Part shown: piece after piece, positions 1 to 8,375 of the stretch
Layout: the number at the start of each line of letters is the position of its first letter
Numbering within the stretch: position 1 is the stretch's first letter
NCBI GenBank assembly: GCA_964504155.1
Contig: CAZDCZ010000051.1
Location: 1-23,407, forward strand
Direction: 5' to 3'
Source: CAZDCZ01 sp964504155
GTDB lineage: Bacteria; Bacteroidota; Bacteroidia; Bacteroidales; UBA12077
Length of the DNA stretch: 23,407 bases
Made by a program: the position numbers and the translations under genes
The notes under the pieces: model-generated
What the model saw: only the letters and a program-made list of their open reading frames with translations
Told to the model about the DNA's origin: nothing
Databases searched by the model: none

Positions 1-131
1 AAAGACGTGATAAAAACACACTTTTTGTAAAGTTGGATGAGAACAATTCAGAAAATGAAAGATTATTAACGATAGTTCTTGAAGCAGGAAACTATTTTGA
101 TTATGTAAATGTTAGACAATCAGTAAATTAA
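1..131 (+). CDS. 3' end of an unidentified protein-coding gene (partial)
   Basis: The frame beginning at base 3 is open from the window edge to a TAA at 129-131, giving 42 residues that end in LEAGNYFDYVNVRQSVN. The other two forward frames stop within the first 30 bases. The tail is mixed charged and hydrophobic and looks like the end of a globular or beta-rich domain, but I do not recognise the family. A second small reading frame starts only 6 bases after the stop, so the two may be co-transcribed. Confidence 0.5.
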   Translation, partial: RRDKNTLFVKLDENNSENERLLTIVLEAGNYFDYVNVRQSVN

Positions 132-137
132 TAAATT

Positions 138-350
138 GTGAAAAAATCACTTGTATTATTAGTAATCATATTGTTTAGTACAAGCTTGTTAGCTAAAAAA
201 TATATTCCAGTGAAGTTAATTTTTATTGATGGGAAAGAATTAATCGAAAATTTGTTAATTAACCCGGCAGATTTGATTTATCGGTTTTTTTTAGTAATTT
301 TATATAAATTGATTTCTATAGTAGATACTATAATTTATTGTATGTATTAA
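138..350 (+). CDS. small secreted or membrane hypothetical protein, possibly a gene remnant
   Basis: A 70-residue frame with a GTG start and a convincing signal peptide (MKKSLVLLVIILFSTSLLA, cleavage likely after A19). The next stretch, about residues 20-50, reads like the start of a mature exported protein (KYIPVKLIFIDGKEL). The last 20 residues are hydrophobic and compositionally different, and begin right after a run of eight T at about 284-291. This suggests the original gene was longer and was cut by a frameshift or by decay, although neither alternative frame stays open beyond the run. It lies 6 bases after the preceding stop. Family not recognised; it could be a genuine small membrane protein. 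Confidence 0.4.
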   Translation: MKKSLVLLVIILFSTSLLAKKYIPVKLIFIDGKELIENLLINPADLIYRFFLVILYKLISIVDTIIYCMY

Positions 351-370
351 ACTATTCAATTATAATTTTG
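338..370 (+). promoter_or_regulatory. candidate Bacteroidota-type promoter for the 82-aa gene
   Basis: TAATTTTG at 363-370 is an exact match to the Bacteroidota -7 consensus TAnnTTTG. A TTG at 338-340 lies 22 bases upstream, a loose fit to the -33 TTTG box. Transcription would start near 376, about 37 bases before the ATG at 413. Single-site matches are expected by chance in such AT-rich DNA, so support is modest. Confidence 0.35.
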
Positions 371-412
371 GCGCGAAGTTTGTATGCTAAGAAAAGTACT
401 AAATAGATAATT

Positions 413-661
413 ATGAAAGTTGTTTGTATTAAAAATGGAATAGAAGTTATTGTTGATAATAATAATGAACTCGATTTTATCGAATATGATGTAGTTAAGG
501 ATCAGATTAAAGAAATTAACTATTTAGAAAATAATCCAAATGCAAAGATAGAAATAGATTTATCGAAACCTGATTGTCCTATTTACAATCTTATAAATTG
601 TAATGCTAATTTCGAAAACAAATTTCATGATATAATTACGGAAAAGAATTTTGTTTTGTAA
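413..661 (+). CDS. hypothetical 82-aa acidic cytosolic protein
   Basis: An ATG-started frame of 82 residues with no signal peptide or membrane segment. The sequence is acidic and rich in Asn, Ile and Glu (for example EYDVVKDQIKEINYLENN), with two or three Cys in the second half. I do not recognise a family. It has a plausible promoter at 338-370 and an intrinsic terminator at 724-750, so it would form a single-gene transcription unit. That arrangement, together with normal codon use for this AT-rich window, is the main argument that the gene is real. No clue to function comes from the neighbours. Confidence 0.5.
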   Translation: MKVVCIKNGIEVIVDNNNELDFIEYDVVKDQIKEINYLENNPNAKIEIDLSKPDCPIYNLINCNANFENKFHDIITEKNFVL

Positions 662-975
662 TTTTTTGCAGAATAGTTGTATAGTTTTACTCGAATATTT
701 GTGTTATTTATAAATTAATTAGAAATGGGATAGTTAAACCCATTTTTTTATTTGAATACTTTTAGAAATAGTGAGATTGCTAAAACAAAAGATTAACTTC
801 CATTAAGTGCTTTGCTGTTCATAGAATTTTTGCTATAATAGATAGCGTTTTAGTTTAGCTAAAATTTGGGTTATACAAAATTAAGCTTCGCTAAATTGCA
901 ATTTACTTGTGTGAGTATCATCCGGTAGTCTGCCATATGTAAATTAATGATTAGAAAAAACATGAATAATGCAAA
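662..975. other. intergenic region between convergent genes
   Basis: This 314-base stretch holds the terminator at 724-750 and otherwise nothing I can assign. It is AT-rich with stops in all frames. A short palindrome TTTAGCTAAA lies near 853-863 but has no U-run. No RNA gene, IS end or attachment site was seen. No clear terminator for the minus-strand barrel gene ending at 976 was found here. Confidence 0.5.
724..750 (+). terminator. intrinsic terminator after the 82-aa gene
   Basis: AATGGG (724-729) pairs with CCCATT (739-744) across a 9-base loop and is followed directly by a run of T. It lies 62 bases after the stop of the 82-aa gene. Confidence 0.6.
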
Positions 976-3936
976 TTAATTGCCAAAAGATTTGAAAATA
1001 TATTTGCTATCTCCTTCAATATTAATACTTCGTTTCTTTTCGTTAAAAATAAAATCAACATTTACATTCTTCGAAATATTTAGATTTATTTCATATTTGT
1101 CTTGTTCAATATTGAAATTTGTTCCTAATACATTTGCTACCGAAATAATGTATATTCCTGCTTTAGAAATTGGTAGTAGAAAATATCCATATTTATCGGT
1201 AAGTACAGAATATGTTTCGCCATCTTCAGAACTAGCCGTTACTCTTATTCCATTTAAATCGATTTTCCCTTCTGTACTATTTTTGTCTCTGTTGAGTATT
1301 ATTTTTCCTTTTACCTTATAATTTTCAACATATGGAATATAGAAGGTTTCGTCTCCTGAGATTATTAATTCCTGAGTATTGCCATGTTGAATATGAATGT
1401 TTTTTAAATTTTCAAGAGCTAAAAAATTTAACAAATATGTTCCTTCAGGTATATTTTCATAAGTAATAATACCATTAATATCAGATATTAGTTTTTCTTC
1501 TGTAAAATTAACTTTTTGTTGTAGTGTATTTCTATCACGTTTAAGAGTTAACAATATACTAGAAATAGGAGATTCATTATCATCTTTTATATTGTCTCCG
1601 TTTTGATCGTGGAAGAATAGAAAATTAATATCGTAATATTTTAATCTTGGTTGTTGAATATCAAACGATTTTTTACATCCAAAAAACATATTAAACATGC
1701 GGTTAGTAATTCTACCATAGTCTATATCATCTCTAGCACTTGTGTATATATTGTTCGATAAATAAAGCGACCATCCTTTGTTTAGGAATAAGTCAACTCT
1801 TGTGTTTATGTTTTTTGTTTCTCGTCCCGATGGCATTCTATACAAATAATTAGCATAAGCACTTACTTTTAACTTCTTGTTGTAAAAATATCTTTCAATA
1901 TATGGGCGTATTTGAATAGAACTATAATTTATTAAGTCTTTATCGTACTTTAATTGTTGAAGCGATAAATTTGTTGGACCATGAATATAAAAAGCTGTTA
2001 ATCGCCACGAATTGTCGTAAAAATTTAATCCAAGACGAAAATTTTTCCTTACTTTATACGAAGTAGGGATAATAAGAGGATTATCCGAAGATAAATGAGC
2101 ATTCAGTAAACTAAAAGATAAGTATGGTGTAACAGATCTCATTTTTGTTAATCGAAATCTAGTTGAAGCATTAAGACTATAATTATTACTTTTAAATTTA
2201 TCCGTAAAACCATCAGTAGGATTGTAAATATTTTGACTTAAAGAGTGCATTGATGGTCCTATTTGAATATATATATTATTATTAACAGTAGTTCCATACA
2301 TTAGTTTTCCTATATTGTTACTATTATAATTCGATGGATTATAGAATCTTTTAGGAAAAGATGTTTGAAGAATTTTATACCTGTCGAACATCAAGTTTAT
2401 TAACGATTTGTTATTTATTTTGTAATTCCCGTAAATATTAAATCTTAAATTATTACTGTTTCTTATATAATTATGAACAGTATTAGTATGTGAAATTTTA
2501 AAATTAAGTTTTTTAAAATTAAGATTATAAGTAGCACTATATGCAAAACCAATAGTTGAAGTATCGTTAGAATGCGATTCTGTATATTTATTTAGATTAT
2601 TAAAATTGGTTTGGGTCGATAATATATTTACACTTACACTATTATATTTTAGAAAAGAAAATGTTCCCCCTAATATTGCCGAATAGGCATTGTAATTAGT
2701 AGAGTTGTTATTTTCGTATGTTATTCCGGTTCTAAGTTGAAGTATATTATTAATATTTCGTGTATAATTTATTGCAGCACCGTAATCGGGATTATATCGC
2801 CCCCGGGTTAATAGCAGCGAGAGTTTATTGTTTTTATTTAACGAGAATTGCCCTTTTAAACCTCTGCCTGTAATACTGTGAAGATAGTTTCCTCCAATGT
2901 TTTCTCCAATTTCAATAATCTTATTTCTATCTCTATAATTAAAGTAGAAATAACTATTTCTTTGAAAACTTAAATTTTGTTCATTTAAAGGAGAAAATTC
3001 AAAATTTTTTCCATTTACTTGATATGATAACTGTCGGTTTTCAGGAAATAATATTGTGCCAAATGTCGATATGTTAAATCTGGATGGAGTTGTCGAAAGA
3101 AAATTTAAAAATTGTAAATCTATATTTAAAGGACTAGCATTTGTCTCAGCTCTATTAATATATTTACTCTCTAATTTGTTAAAATATACATAATCAGAAG
3201 TGCTTTTGTCTTTCGATGAGCTTTTAATTTTTATTGTTGATTCCTTCCAAATATTTTTTAGTTTTTCTTCATCGTATTTATCATAGTTAGTGTTATAATT
3301 AACTTGGTAATTAATAATTGTATCTTTATGGGCAGGTAATTCAATATATTCATAATCTTGATTTTTGTCAAGATTCGATATATTAAGTAATTTTCCTATT
3401 TTAAGTTCTATTTTTATTAACTCGTTTGTGTTTCCTTTATTTTGTAGTCTTATGTTTAAGTTTGTTTTTGTTTTAAAATCATTAAAATAAAATTTCTTAG
3501 TTTCAATATTCATGTCCCATTTTGTTTCTGCGGGAATTGTTATATAGCTGCTTTTTAAGTAATTATTATCTCTCGTTTTAAACGAAGCACTAATAATATA
3601 CGTTTGGTTTCCAATAACATTATTTGGTAACGAAATTCGTATAGGGATATTTAAAGTTTTTTTGGAAGCAATGGTATAATCTTGTGCAGTGTAGGATATT
3701 AATTGAAACTTTTCAGGAGTAGATATTGTTAATTTTCCTGATATTGCATCAGATTGATTGTTAGTAATTTTTAGTATATTAAAATATAAAGAATTTGTCG
3801 ATTGTGTTACATTGATTTTTACAAATTCTAATTCGATTGTTGTTTTTTGTTGTAACGTATCACTTTCTTGACCAAAAATACTAATTTGCATTAATAGAAA
3901 AGAAATTAAAAAGCCTATGTAATATTTAAATTTCAA
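976..3936 (-). CDS. usher-like outer-membrane barrel protein with C-terminal regulatory-like domains
   Basis: A 986-residue exported protein; signal peptide at 1-22 (ending IFGQ). Residues about 25-245 look like one or two Ig-like beta-sandwich domains resembling the COG1470 type. Residues about 265-765 have the alternating aromatic/polar pattern of many transmembrane strands, with repeated Tyr/Asn-rich segments, consistent with a large outer-membrane barrel. Around 776-788 is an SdrD-B-like Asp loop (DQNGDNIKDDNES), and residues about 880-935 resemble a carboxypeptidase-regulatory-like domain (TDKYGYFLLP, AGIYIISV). Pilus ushers also combine a barrel of about this size with small beta-domains, and some carry such Asp loops. 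The gene is 20 bases after the 191-aa subunit-like gene and divergent from a chaperone-like gene. The usher role is inferred from architecture and context; a general surface-export porin is the alternative. Confidence 0.55.
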   Translation of the reverse strand: MKFKYYIGFLISFLLMQISIFGQESDTLQQKTTIELEFVKINVTQSTNSLYFNILKITNNQSDAISGKLTISTPEKFQLISYTAQDYTIASKKTLNIPIRISLPNNVIGNQTYIISASFKTRDNNYLKSSYITIPAETKWDMNIETKKFYFNDFKTKTNLNIRLQNKGNTNELIKIELKIGKLLNISNLDKNQDYEYIELPAHKDTIINYQVNYNTNYDKYDEEKLKNIWKESTIKIKSSSKDKSTSDYVYFNKLESKYINRAETNASPLNIDLQFLNFLSTTPSRFNISTFGTILFPENRQLSYQVNGKNFEFSPLNEQNLSFQRNSYFYFNYRDRNKIIEIGENIGGNYLHSITGRGLKGQFSLNKNNKLSLLLTRGRYNPDYGAAINYTRNINNILQLRTGITYENNNSTNYNAYSAILGGTFSFLKYNSVSVNILSTQTNFNNLNKYTESHSNDTSTIGFAYSATYNLNFKKLNFKISHTNTVHNYIRNSNNLRFNIYGNYKINNKSLINLMFDRYKILQTSFPKRFYNPSNYNSNNIGKLMYGTTVNNNIYIQIGPSMHSLSQNIYNPTDGFTDKFKSNNYSLNASTRFRLTKMRSVTPYLSFSLLNAHLSSDNPLIIPTSYKVRKNFRLGLNFYDNSWRLTAFYIHGPTNLSLQQLKYDKDLINYSSIQIRPYIERYFYNKKLKVSAYANYLYRMPSGRETKNINTRVDLFLNKGWSLYLSNNIYTSARDDIDYGRITNRMFNMFFGCKKSFDIQQPRLKYYDINFLFFHDQNGDNIKDDNESPISSILLTLKRDRNTLQQKVNFTEEKLISDINGIITYENIPEGTYLLNFLALENLKNIHIQHGNTQELIISGDETFYIPYVENYKVKGKIILNRDKNSTEGKIDLNGIRVTASSEDGETYSVLTDKYGYFLLPISKAGIYIISVANVLGTNFNIEQDKYEINLNISKNVNVDFIFNEKKRSINIEGDSKYIFKSFGN

Positions 3937-3956
3937 TATTATAATTAAAATTAATT

Positions 3957-4532
3957 TTAAAATCCCGGTCCTGTTGGTATTAACTCAAATTCAATTTCAA
4001 CAGTATAATAATCAGGTGGTTTGCCAAGTAAGCTCTCATTTGAAATGCCACATTCATATGAAATATTAATTTGATGATTTGTCCAATTAAGATTACTAAA
4101 ATCTGGTGGCGATACAGGGTTTTGAGTATATTGAATAAGGTTAACCCAATTGGTTGTTAAATCTTGTAGACCTGTATAATTCGAATTTGGAGCAGGTAAT
4201 CCAAGATTATTTGTGGCTTCTACCTGAATTGTGTTTAGTGGTAAATTATAAGAATTACTTTCGATGTTTGCTTGGGCATTAAATGACCTGAATCGTAGAA
4301 TAAATCCTTCGAGAGTGGCTGCAACCTGATTACTATCTACTAAAGTTATTCCTAATACAGTGCCATTATTTATACGTATTCCGTTTTTAAATGTGTTTAT
4401 AGATTTAAAATTAAAAGGAATATCTCCTCCGTAAAGTACCGATAGTCGAGCATAATTATACTCTTGACCTTTATTGCTTAAAAAGGCTAAACAAAAAAAT
4501 AATAAAAAGAGTATTCGTAATTTTATTTTCAT
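3957..4532 (-). CDS. secreted beta-rich subunit-like protein (candidate minor fibre subunit)
   Basis: A 191-residue exported protein with a signal peptide at 1-22 (MKIKLRILFLLFFCLAFLSN, then KGQ). It is a distant relative of the 234-aa protein upstream: both share the pattern GG-x-I-x-F-x-F or GGDIPFNF followed by I-x-x-x-KNGI, a later W...L-x-N-x-x-Q-type segment with C-G, and a final strand D-x-Y-x-V-x-x-x-F-x-L. The C-terminal strand PDYYTVEIEFEL has the alternating pattern expected of an edge strand. It lies 20 bases upstream of the barrel gene and is likely translated from the same message. I infer a minor or adaptor subunit of a surface fibre; the family name is unknown to me. Confidence 0.55.
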   Translation of the reverse strand: MKIKLRILFLLFFCLAFLSNKGQEYNYARLSVLYGGDIPFNFKSINTFKNGIRINNGTVLGITLVDSNQVAATLEGFILRFRSFNAQANIESNSYNLPLNTIQVEATNNLGLPAPNSNYTGLQDLTTNWVNLIQYTQNPVSPPDFSNLNWTNHQINISYECGISNESLLGKPPDYYTVEIEFELIPTGPGF

Positions 4533-4573
4533 TAATTATATGTTTATTGTAAAAATAAGTCATTTTTAATGAT

Positions 4574-4608
4574 AAAAAAAAGTACCAATAGAATATTTTG
4601 GTACTTTT
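4574..4608 (-). terminator. intercistronic intrinsic terminator between the two subunit-like genes
   Basis: AAAAGTACCAA (4578-4588) and TTGGTACTTTT (4598-4608) form an 11-bp perfect stem with a 9-base loop. On the minus strand it is followed by a U-run of about eight (4574-4581). It sits between the stop of the 234-aa gene (4645) and the start of the 191-aa gene (4532). Partial termination would give more of the first protein than of the second and the barrel. Confidence 0.7.
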
Positions 4609-4644
4609 ATAATAGTATTAACTATTGATTTATTTAGAAAATTA

Positions 4645-5349
4645 TTAATTATCTATTGATAAGTCAAATAATACATTAACTACATATCTGTCAGGAGTTG
4701 GTGAAGGTTGTTGGTCAATTAAATTTTCTGCATTCATTGGAACTGTTGCTGCACCTCCTTCTGTTGTTCCGCAACGCCATACTAATTGAAATATATTGTC
4801 TGTAGCGTCACCTGCATTGGCATTAGTAGCTGAATTATTATCTTCAATTAAAACTACAGGATATGTTTCTAAAGCAGCGACTGTTGTTGCAGCTAATGTA
4901 GGGATACTCCATAGTTCTTCTCCGGCTGTAGTTCCTTGTGCTCCACCAGTTTCGAATTGATGTGTGCCACTTTCTGTAATTGTATATCCTACATTGTTTA
5001 ATGCTAATGTGTTACTAGGGTCATCTGTTCCGAGAAAAGTTGCTTCTTCTGCTCCGTAAGTTACTTTCCAGCGTGTTGATGAAGCAACTGTAAAATCGGT
5101 TACATACATAGGATCAGACGTAGCTGTACCGGCAGATACTGATGTTGCTTGATCTCCTGAAATACCATTCTTGTACTGATCGATAGTGTTAAAGGTAAAT
5201 TCAATGTTTCCTCCATTTGAAATCGCCATCCTGAGTACCTGATTAAGATTAACAGCCACGGGGATTACATTTCTATCAGATATTGCTTGGCTAAATCCAA
5301 GTTGAAAAATAAATAGTGATAGTGATACTAATAATAAATTTTTTTTCAT
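4645..5349 (-). CDS. secreted beta-rich subunit-like protein (candidate major fibre subunit)
   Basis: A 234-residue exported protein; signal peptide MKKNLLLVSLSLFIFQLGFSQ (1-21). The mature part is rich in Thr, Ala and Gly, has a single Cys near the C-terminus, and carries the motif GGNIEFTFNTIDQYKNGI at about 46-63 that is shared with the 191-aa protein. It ends in the alternating strand DRYVVNVLFDLSI. Composition and length are those of a secreted structural subunit. It is first in its minus-strand unit, separated from the 191-aa gene by a strong terminator, which fits a protein needed in large amounts. It is divergent from the Ig-domain chaperone-like gene across 240 bases. Function is inferred; no catalytic motif is visible. 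Confidence 0.55.
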   Translation of the reverse strand: MKKNLLLVSLSLFIFQLGFSQAISDRNVIPVAVNLNQVLRMAISNGGNIEFTFNTIDQYKNGISGDQATSVSAGTATSDPMYVTDFTVASSTRWKVTYGAEEATFLGTDDPSNTLALNNVGYTITESGTHQFETGGAQGTTAGEELWSIPTLAATTVAALETYPVVLIEDNNSATNANAGDATDNIFQLVWRCGTTEGGAATVPMNAENLIDQQPSPTPDRYVVNVLFDLSIDN

Positions 5350-5425
5350 AATTAATAATTTTAATTAGTATTTATTTTGTAATTTACGTATAAAGTTTTA
5401 CTAAGTTACAAAATAAAAGTTGTTT

Positions 5426-5441
5426 GTCTATGAAAATAGAC
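5426..5441. promoter_or_regulatory. perfect inverted repeat with GAAA loop in the divergent promoter region
   Basis: GTCTAT (5426-5431) and ATAGAC (5436-5441) are exact inverted repeats around GAAA. The site is 77 bases upstream of the 234-aa gene and about 150 bases upstream of the chaperone-like gene. It could be an operator or, if transcribed on the plus strand, a stable GNRA-capped leader hairpin. Confidence 0.3.
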
Positions 5442-5589
5442 GATTAATCAATAAAAAAGTAGTATTTATCATATAATAATTGATATTTTTTTTGAAAAAA
5501 AAGTTATTATTGCTGAATTTATGATTAAATATATTGCGTAAATATTTAATAAATTATTATTTTTAAAATAAATTAATAAACTATCAATT

Positions 5590-6387
5590 ATGAAAAATTC
5601 TTTATTGCTAATTATATTTAGTGTCCATGCATTGCTTTCTTGTTCTCAGGATTTTGAAGTAGCTCCTGTTTTAATGAATTTTACAGGAGATCCGGGAACT
5701 GTTACAACTAAAGCTTTAACTGTTAGAAATTATGCAAACATAAAGCAAAAATTTACACTAAAATTTTCCGATTATATAATCGATGAAAATGGAGTGAAAC
5801 AAATAAAAGCAATGAATACTACAAAAAATTCATGTGCCAGTTGGATAACAATTAATCCATCATTTGTAGAGTTACAACCAAACGAGTCTAAGGAGCTTAG
5901 TGTATTAATGGCAGTGCCTCAAAATCATTTCGAAACAAGATGGGGTATGATTCACGTTGAAGTTGCAAAAGAAAAAGATATTTTTAATGCCGATAAGCAA
6001 TTGGCTACTGGGGTAATTATTGTCCCAAGAATTAATGTACTTGTAAAACAATCCCCAAAATCGAATAGTAATTATTCGGCTAAGCTTGTAAGTTTAACGG
6101 AAATTACCGAAACAAAAGATAAATTTCGAAAGTTTGAGATAAAAATATTAAATAATGGAGATAAAGTAATTGATGCCAAAGTGTATTTAGCTATTGCTAA
6201 TATTAAAACTGCCGAAGAGAAAAAATATAATAAAAAATCAATTACAGTTTATCCAAATAATAAAAGAAAACTTACATTAATATTACCCGAAAAAATTGAA
6301 CCCGGCGAATATGCCCTTGCTGCTATTTTGGATTATGGTCATAGAATGCCGTTAGAAGGTTCTCAAATAATTATAACACAGAAATAA
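5590..6387 (+). CDS. periplasmic chaperone-like protein with two Ig-like domains, probable lipoprotein
   Basis: A 265-residue exported protein. The N-terminus MKNSLLLIIFSVHALLSC carries a lipobox (LLSC, Cys18), although signal peptidase I cleavage after SCSQ is possible. Residues about 22-130 form an Ig-like domain with the order strand-(FTGDPGTVTTKALTVRNYAN)-strand, then W-I-T-I-N-P-S-F-V-E-L-Q-P-N-E-S, a pattern that recalls the P/W and proline-rich motif of PapD-type and DUF916-type domains. Residues about 150-265 form a second Ig-like domain. A two-domain Ig protein next to secreted subunits and a barrel is the layout of pilus chaperones. The role is inferred. It may instead stabilise the barrel's N-terminal Ig domains. 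Confidence 0.5.
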   Translation: MKNSLLLIIFSVHALLSCSQDFEVAPVLMNFTGDPGTVTTKALTVRNYANIKQKFTLKFSDYIIDENGVKQIKAMNTTKNSCASWITINPSFVELQPNESKELSVLMAVPQNHFETRWGMIHVEVAKEKDIFNADKQLATGVIIVPRINVLVKQSPKSNSNYSAKLVSLTEITETKDKFRKFEIKILNNGDKVIDAKVYLAIANIKTAEEKKYNKKSITVYPNNKRKLTLILPEKIEPGEYALAAILDYGHRMPLEGSQIIITQK

Positions 6388-6622
6388 ATTTATGTTAAAT
6401 ATAATAAATATATCAAATACGAGCTTAGTTAGCAGAAATATATATTAATAGATAAATTTTAAAAAGATGAAATATTTATATCCTTGCGTTTACTACAAGG
6501 ACATGAATATAATCGCGAAACTAGTTCGGAATAGGCAGTAATGTTACATGGTAATAGAAAAAATATTTAAATATTTAAAATTATAATTAATAGAAAAAAA
6601 GCCATAATTAATATTTATACTA

Positions 6623-7822
6623 ATGAAAAACAAAGCAATATTTATTTTTTGTTATATTATTTTTAGTTCTGTAATTCTTATGGCTCAAAACGAAATATCT
6701 ACTTGGTACGATAGTGATAAGAACTTATTAAAAGAAAAGTTTTATGTTTCAAATATCAATGGACAGAATGTTAAAAATGGTTTGTATTGTATTTATTTTG
6801 AGAATGGGAAATTGTGGCAAAAAGGAATTTATAAAAATGGCTTGCTCGATAGTATCTGGATAGATAATTATTATAATGGGAAAATAAAACAATATCTTAG
6901 ATATGAATCAGGAAAGTTAAATGGAGTAACAAAAATATTCTATGAATCTGGGCAACTTAAACAAAACCTAAATTATAAAGACGATATGCTTAATGGATTT
7001 GTAGAGCTGTTTTACGAGAATGGAAGAGTTAAAGAAAAATCGTATTATACTAATAATGTTCTTAATGGTAAAGTAAAAGCATATTTTGAGAAAGGAAATA
7101 TGCGATTCGAGAAAACATTTGTTAATGGTATTGAAAATGGATATTCAAAAGAATATTACGAGAATGGAAAAATAAAAGAAAAGTTGAATAAAACTAATGG
7201 TGTTCTAGATAGTGTTTTTGTAGGTTATTATAAAGAATATGAGAATGGAACCTTACAAAAAAAATGTATATACGAAAATGGAGTGCTTAACGGATTATAT
7301 GTTGGGTATTATCACGATGGTTCTAAAATGGTAGAGTGTACATATATAAATAATAATATTGAAGGAAAATATACTTATTATTATGGAAAAGAAAAATCTG
7401 AAGGTCTTACTGTAAATCAGATAAAAGAAGAAGGGTATTATATTAATAATTTGCGAACTGGTTTATGGAAAGCTTATTATCCAGATGGTAAATTATTTTC
7501 GATAGGGAATTATAAAAATAATTTATTTAGTAGTACATGGAAAATCTATTATAATAATGGAAATATAAAACAAATAGGGGAATATCTTGACGCTAATGCT
7601 ATTGGAGAGTTTAAATTTTTTTATAAAAATGGAGGATTGAAAAATACTGGAAATTATTCAAAAAATAAAAAAGATGGAATTTGGAAAACATATTATGAAT
7701 CGGGTGAGTTATTGAGTAAAATATATTTCAGAAATGGAGTAAGAAATGGAGATGCTTATGGGTACGATAAAAATGGAAATCAAATAGAACATAAAATATT
7801 TATTGATGGAGAAGAAAAATAG
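6623..7822 (+). CDS. secreted MORN_2 (YwqK-like) repeat protein
   Basis: A 399-residue protein with a signal peptide ending at about residue 22 (VILMAQ). The rest is some fourteen tandem copies of a roughly 23-residue repeat of the type Y-E-N-G-x-L-x-x-x-x-x-Y-x-N-G-x-x-N-G-x-x-x-x-Y, for example YESGQLKQNLNYKDDMLNG and YENGRVKEKSYYTNNVLNG. This is the MORN_2 / YwqK repeat, which stacks as beta hairpins. Many such proteins are auto-named 'toxin-antitoxin YwqK family antitoxin', but the secreted multi-repeat forms common in Bacteroidota have no shown antitoxin role. It overlaps the start of the next lipoprotein gene, which implies translational coupling. The actual function is unknown. Confidence 0.8.
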   Translation: MKNKAIFIFCYIIFSSVILMAQNEISTWYDSDKNLLKEKFYVSNINGQNVKNGLYCIYFENGKLWQKGIYKNGLLDSIWIDNYYNGKIKQYLRYESGKLNGVTKIFYESGQLKQNLNYKDDMLNGFVELFYENGRVKEKSYYTNNVLNGKVKAYFEKGNMRFEKTFVNGIENGYSKEYYENGKIKEKLNKTNGVLDSVFVGYYKEYENGTLQKKCIYENGVLNGLYVGYYHDGSKMVECTYINNNIEGKYTYYYGKEKSEGLTVNQIKEEGYYINNLRTGLWKAYYPDGKLFSIGNYKNNLFSSTWKIYYNNGNIKQIGEYLDANAIGEFKFFYKNGGLKNTGNYSKNKKDGIWKTYYESGELLSKIYFRNGVRNGDAYGYDKNGNQIEHKIFIDGEEK

Positions 7823-8222
7823 ATATATATTTAAATTAGTATTTTTTATATTGGTTATTGTATTATTGTTTTCGTGCAATGACGAACCCAATAATTATAT
7901 TTCGATATCTGGATTGTGGCGTTTCGAAGAAATAAGGGATAACGGAACAGAAGTTTATACTGTAGATATTTGTAAATCAGAAAGCGATAGTACAATATTT
8001 GCAGTTTATAATTTTTATAATTTTGGAAACGAAGAAAAAATATATATAAAAGTAAATAGTGAAAATGAAATTTCTATAGAACTTCAGTTTATTGGAAATT
8101 CAGGGATTTTTGTTGAAGGAATAGGTGAAGCAGAATCTGATTATAAAAATATATATTTAAGATATACTATAGATAATGGAATAAAAAAAATTGATGTAAA
8201 CTCTCATTTAACAAGATTGTAA
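7806..8222 (+). CDS. small lipoprotein, likely surface exposed
   Basis: From the ATG at 7806 this encodes 138 residues. A TTG three bases earlier is also possible. The N-terminus has basic residues, a hydrophobic core and the lipobox LLFSC (Cys at about 23), followed by N-D-E. Acidic residues right after the lipid-modified Cys match the lipoprotein export signal of Bacteroidota, so surface display is likely. The mature part (GLWRFEEIRDNGTEVYTV onward) looks like a small lipocalin-type beta-barrel: W-R-F-E at the first strand, then alternating strands. It overlaps the MORN-repeat gene by 17 bases in a different frame, so the two are probably co-translated. Family not recognised with certainty. 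Confidence 0.6.
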   Translation: MEKKNRYIFKLVFFILVIVLLFSCNDEPNNYISISGLWRFEEIRDNGTEVYTVDICKSESDSTIFAVYNFYNFGNEEKIYIKVNSENEISIELQFIGNSGIFVEGIGEAESDYKNIYLRYTIDNGIKKIDVNSHLTRL

Positions 8223-8375
8223 TTATCTACTATAAGAAAAAGCCTTACTATCTTATTTTCTAATTAAATATCAATCATTTTTAAGTATAAGAATCGAAGA
8301 AATGTTATTTTTATTAATATAACTTTTTCGTACATAAAAATATTTTAATCAAAACAATTAAGTAGATTATTTTAC

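Noticed and set aside
980..1321. 113-aa open frame on the plus strand inside the barrel gene
   Set aside because: It is antisense to the end of the 986-aa gene, has no recognisable family and no promoter, and the minus-strand frame has far better protein features.
6467..6541. 24-residue ATG frame between the chaperone-like and MORN genes, with a TCCTTG/CAAGGA hairpin inside it
   Set aside because: Too short to support without conservation, no promoter box or known peptide resemblance, and the hairpin has no U-run.
6623..7822. Toxin-antitoxin role for the MORN_2/YwqK repeat protein
   Set aside because: The protein is exported and no toxin gene lies beside it; the antitoxin label is a transferred family name only.
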